64,000 nt of DNA, from contig NZ_FOGO01000020.1 of the NCBI RefSeq assembly GCF_900111245.1, positions 84,076-148,075 of the forward strand. Direction: 5' to 3'. Shown one piece after another: positions 35,085 to 42,770 of the stretch (positions are counted from its first letter, which is position 1; every line of letters starts with the position of its first letter). The position numbers and the translations under genes are program-made. This DNA is from Streptomyces qinglanensis. Its GTDB lineage: Bacteria > Actinomycetota > Actinomycetes > Streptomycetales > Streptomycetaceae. Below the pieces are notes generated by a model. That model had not been told where the DNA came from, searched no databases, and worked only from the letters and a program-made list of their open reading frames with translations.

Positions 35085-36071
35085 ATGAGCATCACCACCC
35101 CCGACCAGACCCCCGACCAGACTCCCGGCCAGGCTCCCGCCCGGACCCCCGACGGGACCGCGGCGCTGCGTGACGCCCGCGTCCCCGAAGGGGGCCTCTA
35201 CGAGGGCGTGCGCATCCTGCGGCCCTTCGCCGAGGACTGGGAGGAGCGGCCCTACGAGCAGATCGAGGTCGTGCCGCAGACACGCGTCATCGGCGCGGAG
35301 ATCCGCGGCGCCGACCTGTCCCGTCCGCTGAGCCCCGCGCTGCGCGAGGAGCTGAACCGGGCGCTGCTGGAGTGGAAGGTCCTCTTCTTCCGCGGCGCGG
35401 GCCTCACCCCCGAGCAGCAGGCCGGCTTCGCCCGGAACTGGGGCGATCTGGAGACCAATCCGCTGCTGGCCCGCGGGTCCAGCGACGAGATCGTCCGGTT
35501 CGAGAAGGGGGCGGCGGCGCGGCCCACGTACGAGAACGTGTGGCACACCGACGTCACCTTCCGGGAGCGCCCCGCCCTGGGCGCGGTGCTGCAGCTCCGT
35601 GAAGTGCCCCCGCTGGGCGGGCACACCATGTGGGCGGACATGGCCGCGGCCTACGACAACCTGCCCACCCGGATCCGGGAGCGGATCGACGGGGCCACCG
35701 CGGTGCACGACTTCATCCCCGGGTTCGCACGGTTCACCTCGGCCGAGCGGCTGGCCGAACTCCAGGAGGAGTTCCCGCCGGTCGAGCACCCGGTGGTGCG
35801 CACCCACCCGGAGACCGGCCGCCGGATGCTGTTCGTGAACACCTCGTTCACCACCCACATCGTGGGGATGGAGCGCGAGGAGAGCGACCGGCTGCTGGCC
35901 GAACTGGTCCGCCAGGCGCACGTTCCGGAGTACCAGGTGCGCTTCGCCTGGCAGCCCGGTGACATCGCGTTCTGGGACAACCGGGCGACCCAGCACTACG
36001 CGCTGTTCGACTACGCGCCGCACCGCCGGGTCGCCGAGCGGGTGGCGATCGTCGGCGACCGGCCGTTCTGA
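35085..36071 (+). CDS. TauD/TfdA-family Fe(II)/2-oxoglutarate dioxygenase
   Basis: 328-residue non-heme iron dioxygenase. The N-terminal 40 residues are Pro/Thr/Gln-rich. The core reads IEVVPQTRVIGAEIRGADLSRPLS, then the first iron ligands in ENVWHTDVTFRERPALG (H-x-D), LGGHTMWADMAAAYD, and the distal His with the 2-oxoglutarate Arg in RATQHYALFDYAPHRRVAERV. Most TauD homologues act on taurine or other sulfonates; its place just after a carnitine module raises a possible role on a quaternary-amine or sulfonate compatible solute. SD GGAGG upstream; separated from cdh genes by hairpins, so may be independently transcribed. Confidence 0.88.
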   Translation: MSITTPDQTPDQTPGQAPARTPDGTAALRDARVPEGGLYEGVRILRPFAEDWEERPYEQIEVVPQTRVIGAEIRGADLSRPLSPALREELNRALLEWKVLFFRGAGLTPEQQAGFARNWGDLETNPLLARGSSDEIVRFEKGAAARPTYENVWHTDVTFRERPALGAVLQLREVPPLGGHTMWADMAAAYDNLPTRIRERIDGATAVHDFIPGFARFTSAERLAELQEEFPPVEHPVVRTHPETGRRMLFVNTSFTTHIVGMEREESDRLLAELVRQAHVPEYQVRFAWQPGDIAFWDNRATQHYALFDYAPHRRVAERVAIVGDRPF

Positions 36072-36174
36072 GCCACCCCCCGCAGCCGCTTCGCCCGCTT
36101 CTCTTCCCCCGGAGGGGCGGGCGAAGCCCTGTCCGGGCGTCGGCCGCGGACCGGCCGTGCGCAGGCCGGGCCGG

Positions 36175-37212
36175 TCAGCCGGCCGGGACGCGGACCTCGT
36201 CGCGGATGTCGTTCACCCGGTCCGCCCACGCCTCCAGGTCCACCTTCTTCGGGTCGACTCCGTAGGTGTCGAGGGCGTCCTTGGCGACGTAGGCGGCGGT
36301 GCCCGGGTCGCTCCAGGCGCAGACGGGGATCGTCAGCTTCCGGCTGCCCTGCGACTTGACCAGTACCTCGCAGGTCAGCGGGTCGCCGCCGGCGGGTGTG
36401 ATGTCGCGGCGCTTGACGGCCACCGACATCGCCGAGCCCGACTCCATGCCGTCCATCATCTGGTTCTTGGACCTCTCGGGGTTGCCGTAGTCCTCGCCGG
36501 TGGCCGCCCCGTACAGCAGCCGGGAGCTGCCGGAGGGGTTGGCGTAGGAGCCCAGGTGGGCCTCCTCGCCCGGCTGGTCGGGGTCCACCGACTCGCTGAG
36601 GTCCTTCTTGAGACGGTACTTGCCGTCGTCCAGCGTCTTGGGGAACTTCAGCTCGTAGACGGTCTCCGAAGGGCTCGGTGTCGGCTCCGGGGAGGAGGCG
36701 TCGTCGGCGGGCTCCTCGGAGGCCGACTCGGACTTCTCGGGCTTCACCTTGTCGTCGGCCGCGTCGTCCTTGTCGTCGGAACCGCCCGAGAGCACCAGCA
36801 GCGTGCCGGCGACCGCCAGCGCGACCACCAGTACGGCGGCCACGACGATGCCGACGACCTTGTTGCTGCGGTTCGGCGGGGGCGGCGGGCTTCCGTAGGG
36901 TGCGGGGAAGCCGGGCTGGCCGGGCTGGCCGAAGCCGCCCGGAGCGCCGGGGCCGCCCGGAGCGCCCGGGTTGCCCGGGGGCTGGCCGAAACCGCCGCCC
37001 TGCGGCTGGCCGTAGGCACCGGCACCACCCTGGGGCCGGCCATAGGCACCGCCCTGCGGCTGTCCGTAGCCGCCGCTCTGCGGCTGCCCCTGGCCACCGT
37101 CCTGCGGCTGTCCGTAGGCAGCGTCCTGCGGCTGTCCGTAGCCTCCCGCGGACGGGGGGCCGAAGCCGCCGCCGCCCTGCGGCTGGTTCGGCGGCTGCGG
37201 GGGTGTCGTCAT
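36175..37212 (-). CDS. Gly/Gln/Pro-repeat single-pass membrane protein
   Basis: 345 residues. N-terminal ~110 residues are repeats of GGYGQPQ-type units (YGQPQDAAYGQPQDGG...), followed by one TM helix (KVVGIVVAAVLVVALAVAGTLLVLSGG), an acidic Asp/Lys/Ser/Glu stalk and an extracellular domain of about 160 residues (VYELKFPKTLDDGKYRLKKDLS ... LTCEVLVKSQGSRKLTIPVCAWSDPGTAAYV) with two cysteines likely to pair. Common actinobacterial architecture of unknown function. ATG at 37212. A CCAAAGCAT palindrome lies about 90 bp upstream. Confidence 0.8.
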   Translation of the reverse strand: MTTPPQPPNQPQGGGGFGPPSAGGYGQPQDAAYGQPQDGGQGQPQSGGYGQPQGGAYGRPQGGAGAYGQPQGGGFGQPPGNPGAPGGPGAPGGFGQPGQPGFPAPYGSPPPPPNRSNKVVGIVVAAVLVVALAVAGTLLVLSGGSDDKDDAADDKVKPEKSESASEEPADDASSPEPTPSPSETVYELKFPKTLDDGKYRLKKDLSESVDPDQPGEEAHLGSYANPSGSSRLLYGAATGEDYGNPERSKNQMMDGMESGSAMSVAVKRRDITPAGGDPLTCEVLVKSQGSRKLTIPVCAWSDPGTAAYVAKDALDTYGVDPKKVDLEAWADRVNDIRDEVRVPAG

Positions 37213-37325
37213 CCCGTGTCCCTCCCTGCGAGGGAGGCGTACCCCGTCCCCCGACCGTGCTCGTGCCCGACGCTCGGTTCACGGTACCGCCGTCTTGGCC
37301 AAAGCATGACTTCGGGGATACCGGT

Positions 37326-39209
37326 TCAGCGCGGGTAGAGCGTGTCGATCTCGGCGGCGAAGTCCCGCACGATCGCCGCCCGCCGCAGCTTCATGGACGG
37401 GGTCAGGTGCCCCGCCTCCTCGGTGAAGTCGTGCGGCAGCACCACGAACCTGCGGATCGACTCGGCCCGCGAGACCAGCGAGTTGGCCTCGTCCACGGCC
37501 TGCTGCAGATTGCGCAGCAGGTCCCCGTCCACGGCCAGCTCGGCCGCGGTCAACCGCTCCTTGCGGTGCATCCGGCGCCAGTGCGCGAGCCCGTCCGGCT
37601 CCAGCGTCACCAGCGCCGTCACATACGGCCGGTTGTCGCCGATCACCAGGCACTGGCTGATCAGCGGATGCGCGCGCAGCCAGTCCTCCAGCGGGGCGGG
37701 CGCCAGATTCTTGCCCGCCGAGGTGATGATGAGGTCCTTCTTGCGGCCGGTGATGCTCAGATACCCCTCCGAATCGAGCGCGCCCAGGTCGCCGGTGGGC
37801 AGCCACCCCTCCGCGTCCCGGTGCGGGAGCACGCTCCCGGTACGCGCTTCCCAGTAGCCGCCGAACACGTGGTCGCCCTTGATCAGCACCTCGCCGTCGT
37901 CCGCGATCCGCAGCGCCGTGCCCGGCACCGGCCAGCCCACCGTGCCCAGCCGGGGTTTGAGCGGCGGCGTGGCGGTCGTCGCCGCTGCCGTCTCGGTCAG
38001 CCCGTACCCCTCGTAGACCGTGACGCCCGCGCCCTCGAAGAACGCCGCGAGCCGGTGCCCCAGCGGGGAGCCGCCGCAGATGACGTACCGGCACCGGCCA
38101 CCCAGCGCCGAGCGGATCCGGCGGTAGATCAGCGTGTCGTACAGCCCGCGCGCGGCCCGCAGGCCGAACCCGGGGCCGCCGCCGAAGCCGTGCTCCTGTG
38201 CCTCGACGGCCTCCCCGTACCGCTGCGCGATCCGCGCCCCGCGGTCGAACGAGGAGGCCCGGCCCATCCGCTCCGCCGTCGCCCGGCCGGTGTTGTAGAT
38301 CTTCTCCAGCACATACGGGATGCCCAGCAGGAACGTCGGCGCGAAGCTCGCCAGGTCCGGGAGCAGGTCCTCGGTTTTCAGGCTCGGCGCGTGCCCGAGC
38401 CGCACCCGCGCCCGCAGGCAGCCGATGGCCACCATCCTGCCGAACACGTGCGACAGCGGCAGGAACAGCAGCGTCGAGGCCGGTTCGGACTGCTCACCGC
38501 GGAAGACCGGATACAGCAGCTCGATCGCGTTGTCGACCTCGGCGAAGAAGTTGCCGTGCGTGAGCACGCAGCCCTTGGGCGGGCCCGTCGTACCCGAGGT
38601 GTAGATGAACGTGGCGATGCTCTGCGGCCCCAACTGCGCCCGGCGCTCGGCGACGAGTTCGTCCGGCAGCTCCCGGCCCGCGTCCACCACATGGCCCACG
38701 GCACCGGAACTGAACTGCCACAGATGCTCCAGGCCCGGCAGGTTGCCGCGCTCGGCACTGAGCATCCGGGTCTGCTCGACGTCCTCCACGAAGCAGGCCC
38801 GCGCCCGCGAGTCCTGCAGGATGTGCCGGGCCTGCAGGGCCGAGGAGGTGGGGTAGACCGGCACCGTGACCAGGCCGGCCGCCCAGGCGGCGAAGTCCGT
38901 GAGGGTCCACTCGTAGGTGGTGCGGGCCATGATGGCCAGCCGGTCGCCCGGCCGCAGGCCCAGCGCGATCAGGCCCTTCGCCATCGCCAGTACCTCGGCG
39001 GCGAGTTCGCGGGCCGTCATGTCCTGCCAACTGCCGTCCCGCACCTTCCGGCTGAGGACGGGCTCCTCGGGGGCCTCGGCGGCGTTGGTGAAGGGGATGT
39101 CGGCCAGCGAGCCGACGGCCACCCGCGGGGCCAGCGGCGGGACGGAGACCTCGCGGACCCTGCCGTCCTCCACCTTCTTGTGCGGTTCGACCAGTTGCAC
39201 CGGTTGCAT
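37326..39209 (-). CDS. Long-chain fatty-acid-CoA ligase (AMP-binding)
   Basis: 627-residue adenylate-forming enzyme activating fatty acids to acyl-CoA. P-loop-like A3 motif IATFIYTSGTTGPPKGCVLTHGN, LPLSHVFGRM, A5 motif YEGYGLTETAAATTATPP, A7 ATP-binding YLSITGRKKDLIITSAGKN with WLPTGDLGALD, and C-terminal SMKLRRAAIVRDF. Full length. ATG start at 39209. A TetR regulator lies upstream on the same strand and is a plausible local controller of fatty-acid use. Confidence 0.93.
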   Translation of the reverse strand: MQPVQLVEPHKKVEDGRVREVSVPPLAPRVAVGSLADIPFTNAAEAPEEPVLSRKVRDGSWQDMTARELAAEVLAMAKGLIALGLRPGDRLAIMARTTYEWTLTDFAAWAAGLVTVPVYPTSSALQARHILQDSRARACFVEDVEQTRMLSAERGNLPGLEHLWQFSSGAVGHVVDAGRELPDELVAERRAQLGPQSIATFIYTSGTTGPPKGCVLTHGNFFAEVDNAIELLYPVFRGEQSEPASTLLFLPLSHVFGRMVAIGCLRARVRLGHAPSLKTEDLLPDLASFAPTFLLGIPYVLEKIYNTGRATAERMGRASSFDRGARIAQRYGEAVEAQEHGFGGGPGFGLRAARGLYDTLIYRRIRSALGGRCRYVICGGSPLGHRLAAFFEGAGVTVYEGYGLTETAAATTATPPLKPRLGTVGWPVPGTALRIADDGEVLIKGDHVFGGYWEARTGSVLPHRDAEGWLPTGDLGALDSEGYLSITGRKKDLIITSAGKNLAPAPLEDWLRAHPLISQCLVIGDNRPYVTALVTLEPDGLAHWRRMHRKERLTAAELAVDGDLLRNLQQAVDEANSLVSRAESIRRFVVLPHDFTEEAGHLTPSMKLRRAAIVRDFAAEIDTLYPR

Positions 39210-39614
39210 GGTGACGGCTCCTTCCTCGCATGTGCGGAGAGTTCCGTCCTCGCCCAGCGCCCAGCGCCTGACGCGGCAGTAACCTTACCGAGAAGTAAAT
39301 TTACGGGAGCGGGACGAGTTCAGGGAATGCCCGCGCGCCACCTTCATCGGACACACACAGGACCGGCCCTCGACCTTGCCAAGGGCGCCCCACCGCCCGG
39401 CCGTCCGGCTTCCGCCGCGCCCTCGGACACGGCACGTGGACCTTCGCCCGCCGCCTGGCGGGGCTGTGCGCGGCCGCCGACGGACGGGAAGTGTGCTACG
39501 CCGAGGCGGGCTTCAGGGCACCCGCACCGCTCCCGGCCCAGGTCGATTACGCCGCCGGCCCCGCCTCGGGCACCTTCGTCCTGCGGGACGGTGACGGCCC
39601 CGCCGGGAGACATC
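39210..39614. other. 405-bp gap with possible coding remnant
   Basis: No complete gene. Near 39270-39310 is an AT-rich stretch with TTACCGAGAAGTAAATTTAC, probably the ligase promoter/operator (TTACnnAGTAA-like TetR site). The plus strand from about 39405 to 39620 stays open and reads like protein (HGTWTFARRLAGLCAAADGR, then VDYAAGPASGTFVLRDG) but lacks a start signal and has no proper end, so it may be a gene relic. Confidence 0.4.
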
Positions 39615-40340
39615 TCACGGGCCGTGCGGGCCTCGGGCCACCGCGGAACCGGAGCCCACTCCAGGCACCCATCGGGCGCCCTTCATCAGATTCTCCAGTC
39701 CGGCCCAGCAGAAGTTCATCAGCGTCGCCGCCGTCTCGTTCGCCGACGGCGCGTCCGGCGACGGTTCGGCACCGGACAGGCCGGTGCGGCTGCGCGAGTC
39801 GGCCCACTCGGCGAGCGACTCGGCAGCGCCCACCAGCGCATGCGCCAGCCCGGAGACCTCCCGTTCGGCCAGCTTCCCGGCGCAGCCCGCGTCCCGCGCC
39901 GCCTGCCCCAGCAGCGCCGTGACGATCACGACGACCTCGATCCGCATGGTGTCGACCTCGCGGGAGAAGGGCTCACCCCGGGTGCGGGCCCGGTAGAGCA
40001 CGGCGACCCCGTCCGGGCGCGCCGCGGTGTGCGCGAAGAACGCCGTGAGGCCGTTCCAGAGCTGCTGGTCGGCGGAGAGCCCGCGCTGTCGGGTGCCCTC
40101 CCGCACGGCCGCCACGAGCGCGGCGACCTCGCGCCGGACACAGGCCGTGAACAGCTCTTCCTTGGACTTGAGGTACAGATAGACCAGCGGCTTGGAGACA
40201 CCGGCCGCCTCGGCGATGTCGTCCATGGAAGCGGCCTGGTAACCGTGCCGCGCGAACGCCGTGACCGCGGCGTCCAGCATCTGCCGCTCCCTCACCTCGC
40301 GCGGCATGCGCTTCTGCCCCACGCGCTTCCATCCCTTCAC
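39615..40340 (-). CDS. TetR-family transcriptional regulator
   Basis: About 241 residues from GTG 40340 (VKGWKRVGQKRMPREVRERQM); the open frame continues upstream but reads unlike a protein there. TetR HTH: QMLDAAVTAFARHGYQAASMDDIAEAAGVSKPLVYLYLKSKEELFTACV. The ligand domain resembles actinobacterial lipid-related TetR proteins (WNGLTAFFAHTAARPDGVAVLYRARTRG). Gene order suggests it controls the acyl-CoA ligase gene next to it. Start uncertain because no strong SD is seen. Confidence 0.85.
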   Translation of the reverse strand: MKGWKRVGQKRMPREVRERQMLDAAVTAFARHGYQAASMDDIAEAAGVSKPLVYLYLKSKEELFTACVRREVAALVAAVREGTRQRGLSADQQLWNGLTAFFAHTAARPDGVAVLYRARTRGEPFSREVDTMRIEVVVIVTALLGQAARDAGCAGKLAEREVSGLAHALVGAAESLAEWADSRSRTGLSGAEPSPDAPSANETAATLMNFCWAGLENLMKGARWVPGVGSGSAVARGPHGP

Positions 40341-40494
40341 CCCGTATGCCCCGTGACCCCCTCGCCGGACCGGCGACGCCACCCCGACAGCGCGCACGTT
40401 CCCCCGCCAACTCCGGCTCCCGGCAAGCCTACGCGCCCCCGGCGGCGGAGCCGGGGGCGCGCGGAAGGAGGCCGGACGAGGGGAAGAGATCAGG

Positions 40495-41889
40495 TCAGCT
40501 CGCGGTGGCCGGTTCCCGCTGACCCGGCACCCGGGCCTCGGCGCCGCTGTCGGCCTCCTCGACGGAGAAGCTGCGCGCCGTGGCGAACGCCTCCCGGTCC
40601 AGGATCTTCTCCTTGGCCGAGACCAGGACCGGGATGACGGCCTGGCCCGCGACGTTGGTCGCCGTGCGCATCATGTCCAGGATCGGGTCGATGGCCAGCA
40701 GCAGCCCGACGCCCTCCAGCGGGAGGCCGAGGGTGGAGAGGGTGAGGGTCAGCATCACGGTCGCGCCGGTGAGGCCGGCGGTGGCGGCCGAACCGATGAC
40801 CGAGACGAAGACGATCAGCAGGTACTCCTTGATGCCCATGTCGACGTGGAAGAACTCGCCCACGAAGATCGCCGCGATCGCCGGGTAGATGGAGGCGCAG
40901 CCGTCCATCTTGGTGGTCGAGCCGAACGGCACCGCGAAGGACGCGTACTCCTTGGGCACGCCGAGCCGCTCGGTCACCTTCTGGGTGAGCGGCATGGTGC
41001 CGACCGAGGAGCGGGAGACGAACGCGAGCTGGATGGCGGGCCAGGCGCCCCGGAAGAACTGCAGCGGGTTGACCTTGGCGACGGTGGCGAGCAGCAGCGG
41101 GTAGACGCCGAACAGCACCAGTGCGCAGCCGACGTAGATGTCCGCGGTGAACGTCGCGTAGCTGCCGATCAGGTCCCAGCCGTAGTCCTTGATGGCGGTA
41201 CCGATCAGGCCGATGGTGCCGATCGGGGCCAGCCGGATGATCCACCACAGCGCCTTCTGCAGCAGGGCCAGCACGGACTCGCCCAGGGTGAGGATGGGTT
41301 CGGCCTTCTCGCCCAGCTTGAGCGCGGCGATACCGACGACGACCGCCATGAAGACGATCTGGAGCACCTTCAGTTCGGTGAACGGCGTGATCACATCGGT
41401 CGGGATGATCCCGGTGAGGAAGTCCAGCCAGGACCCCTGGGTGTCCGGCTTGGCGGCGTCCGCGGCCGAGAGACCGGTGCCGGAGCCCGGGTTGGTGACC
41501 AGGCCGATGGCCAGCCCGATCGCCACGGCGATCAGCGAGGTCGCCATGAACCAGAGCAGGGTGCGGGTGGCCAGCCGTGCCGCGTTGTGCACGTTGCGCA
41601 GGTTGGTGATCGAAATGGTGATCGCGAAGAAGACCAGCGGTGCGACAGCCAGCTTGAGGAGCTGGACGAAGATCTCACCGATCTTGGTGAGGGTGGTGCC
41701 GAGCCAGGCCACGTCCCAGTTGCGGGCGGCCCAGCCCAGGACCACGCCGAGCACGAGGCCGAGCAGGATCTGGGCCCAGAACGGCACCTTGGGTATGCGC
41801 GCGGAGCGTTCGGACGGGGCGGCGTCGGCGGAGGACGGCGAGGGGGACGGCGAGGGGGACGACGAGGACGACGGGGACGACGAGGTCAC
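40495..41889 (-). CDS. DAACS-family dicarboxylate/amino acid:cation symporter
   Basis: 464-residue secondary transporter of the GltP/DctA/TcyP family. Ser-rich N-terminal tail, then KLAVAPLVFFAITISITNLRN, the hairpin-1 serines SRSSVGTMPLTQKV, the sodium-site TM7 motif STTKMDGCASIYPAIAAIF, hairpin 2 TAGLTGATVMLTLTLSTLGLPLEGVGLLLAIDPILDMMRTATNVAGQAVIPVL. The TM8 sequence NVAGQA lacks the Asp/Arg pair of glutamate carriers, so glutamate is an unlikely substrate. A Cys-rich leader peptide upstream suggests control by cysteine or sulfur supply, which fits a cystine carrier. GTG start with SD GGAG. Confidence 0.9.
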   Translation of the reverse strand: MTSSSPSSSSSPSPSPSPSSADAAPSERSARIPKVPFWAQILLGLVLGVVLGWAARNWDVAWLGTTLTKIGEIFVQLLKLAVAPLVFFAITISITNLRNVHNAARLATRTLLWFMATSLIAVAIGLAIGLVTNPGSGTGLSAADAAKPDTQGSWLDFLTGIIPTDVITPFTELKVLQIVFMAVVVGIAALKLGEKAEPILTLGESVLALLQKALWWIIRLAPIGTIGLIGTAIKDYGWDLIGSYATFTADIYVGCALVLFGVYPLLLATVAKVNPLQFFRGAWPAIQLAFVSRSSVGTMPLTQKVTERLGVPKEYASFAVPFGSTTKMDGCASIYPAIAAIFVGEFFHVDMGIKEYLLIVFVSVIGSAATAGLTGATVMLTLTLSTLGLPLEGVGLLLAIDPILDMMRTATNVAGQAVIPVLVSAKEKILDREAFATARSFSVEEADSGAEARVPGQREPATAS

Positions 41890-42023
41890 GGACAGACTCC
41901 GGGGGCATCAGGAAGCGGACTCTTGGAAGCGGACTCTGGAGAGGGGCATCGCGCGCGGAGGTGCGCAAGGCGATGCGGTCGCGGGACTGTGCGGTCGCGC
42001 CGGAGTATGGTCCGGCCGCGCTG

Positions 42024-42143
42024 TCAGCGACAGGTCGCCGACATGCAGCGGCAGAGATCGACATGCAGCCGCGCCACGAGCGCCGGGCCGGGGCGGCCCA
42101 GGAGCGCGTCGGAAGTGGTGGCTGCGTTCGTCATGGCCGTCAC
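42024..42143 (-). CDS. Short Cys-rich leader peptide upstream of symporter
   Basis: 39-codon frame starting GTG at 42143 with an SD (GGAG, 7-nt spacing) and ending LVARLHVDLCRCMSATCR-stop. The LxRLHVDLCR...CR C-terminus matches the small leader peptides (xRHVDLxR) known ahead of many Streptomyces genes, often in sulfur metabolism. Three cysteines near the end would stall translation when Cys-tRNA is short. It lies 134 bp before the symporter start on the same strand. Too short for usual gene callers; an ATG three codons in is an alternative start. Confidence 0.75.
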   Translation of the reverse strand: MTAMTNAATTSDALLGRPGPALVARLHVDLCRCMSATCR

Positions 42144-42166
42144 GCTAACACTCCGTCTTTGGCTTA

Positions 42167-42185
42167 CCCAAAGCATTGCTTTGGG
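42167..42185. promoter_or_regulatory. Perfect 19-bp palindrome in the symporter promoter region
   Basis: CCCAAAGCA-T-TGCTTTGGG, 24 bp upstream of the leader peptide start. A related 17-mer (14 of 17 bases the same) occurs at 37299-37315 upstream of the repeat-rich membrane protein gene, so both may bind one regulator. Confidence 0.65.
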
Positions 42186-42207
42186 GGGCGAGTACGGAAA
42201 AGCTCAA

Positions 42208-42242
42208 CGCCCCACCGGGGAAGGGTCATTCCCGGTGGGGCG
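42208..42242 (-). terminator. Terminator after DUF4229 gene
   Basis: 12-bp perfect stem (42208-42219 with 42231-42242), 42 bp past the minus-strand stop and followed in that direction by TTGAGCTTTTCC. Confidence 0.8.
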
Positions 42243-42283
42243 CCGACAGCGATGTGAGGAGGGTTACAGGGCCGCTCAGCCCG

Positions 42284-42634
42284 TCACGCGGAACCCGTCC
42301 CGGGCTCGGCCTGCGACGGCGCCTGCGACTGCGCCTGCGCCGGCTGGGTCCCGTCCTCCTGGCTCTGGTTGGCCGCCAGCCGCTCCTTGGCACGGCTCAC
42401 GCCCTGGACGACCTGTTCCGACATCGCGGCCCGCTGGTTGCGCAGCAGCACATAGCTGAGCGGCGCGGAGACGACGAGTGCCACGAGCACCACCCAGATC
42501 GGGTTCGAGTCACCGATTCCGGAGGGGATGACGCCGAAGTGCGTCAGCAGTCCGACGACGACCAGGCAGCCGACGAAGATGCCGAGCCGCATGGTGGTGT
42601 AGCGGAGCGTCGCGTGCGAAGTGCTGCTGCTCAC
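42284..42634 (-). CDS. DUF4229 small membrane protein
   Basis: 116 residues with two TM helices (TMRLGIFVGCLVVVGLLTHFGV and IWVVLVALVVSAPLSYVLL) followed by the basic LRNQRAAMSEQVVQGVSRAKERL segment typical of DUF4229, and a Gln/Ala/Ser-rich tail. Sits next to the mqnE locus in Streptomyces genomes generally. Function unknown. 136 bp downstream of the MqnE-like gene. Confidence 0.85.
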   Translation of the reverse strand: MSSSTSHATLRYTTMRLGIFVGCLVVVGLLTHFGVIPSGIGDSNPIWVVLVALVVSAPLSYVLLRNQRAAMSEQVVQGVSRAKERLAANQSQEDGTQPAQAQSQAPSQAEPGTGSA

Positions 42635-42770
42635 GTGGGTTCTCCATGCTTTCGGGCGATTCGTGGTTCCTCACCAGTCAAGCACAGGCCACGAGGCGAT
42701 CTTCGTCACCCCCGGAGACGGGTACCACCGGCCGCACGGGCGGGCAGCGTCCGCGCCGCCCGGCTGCGCC

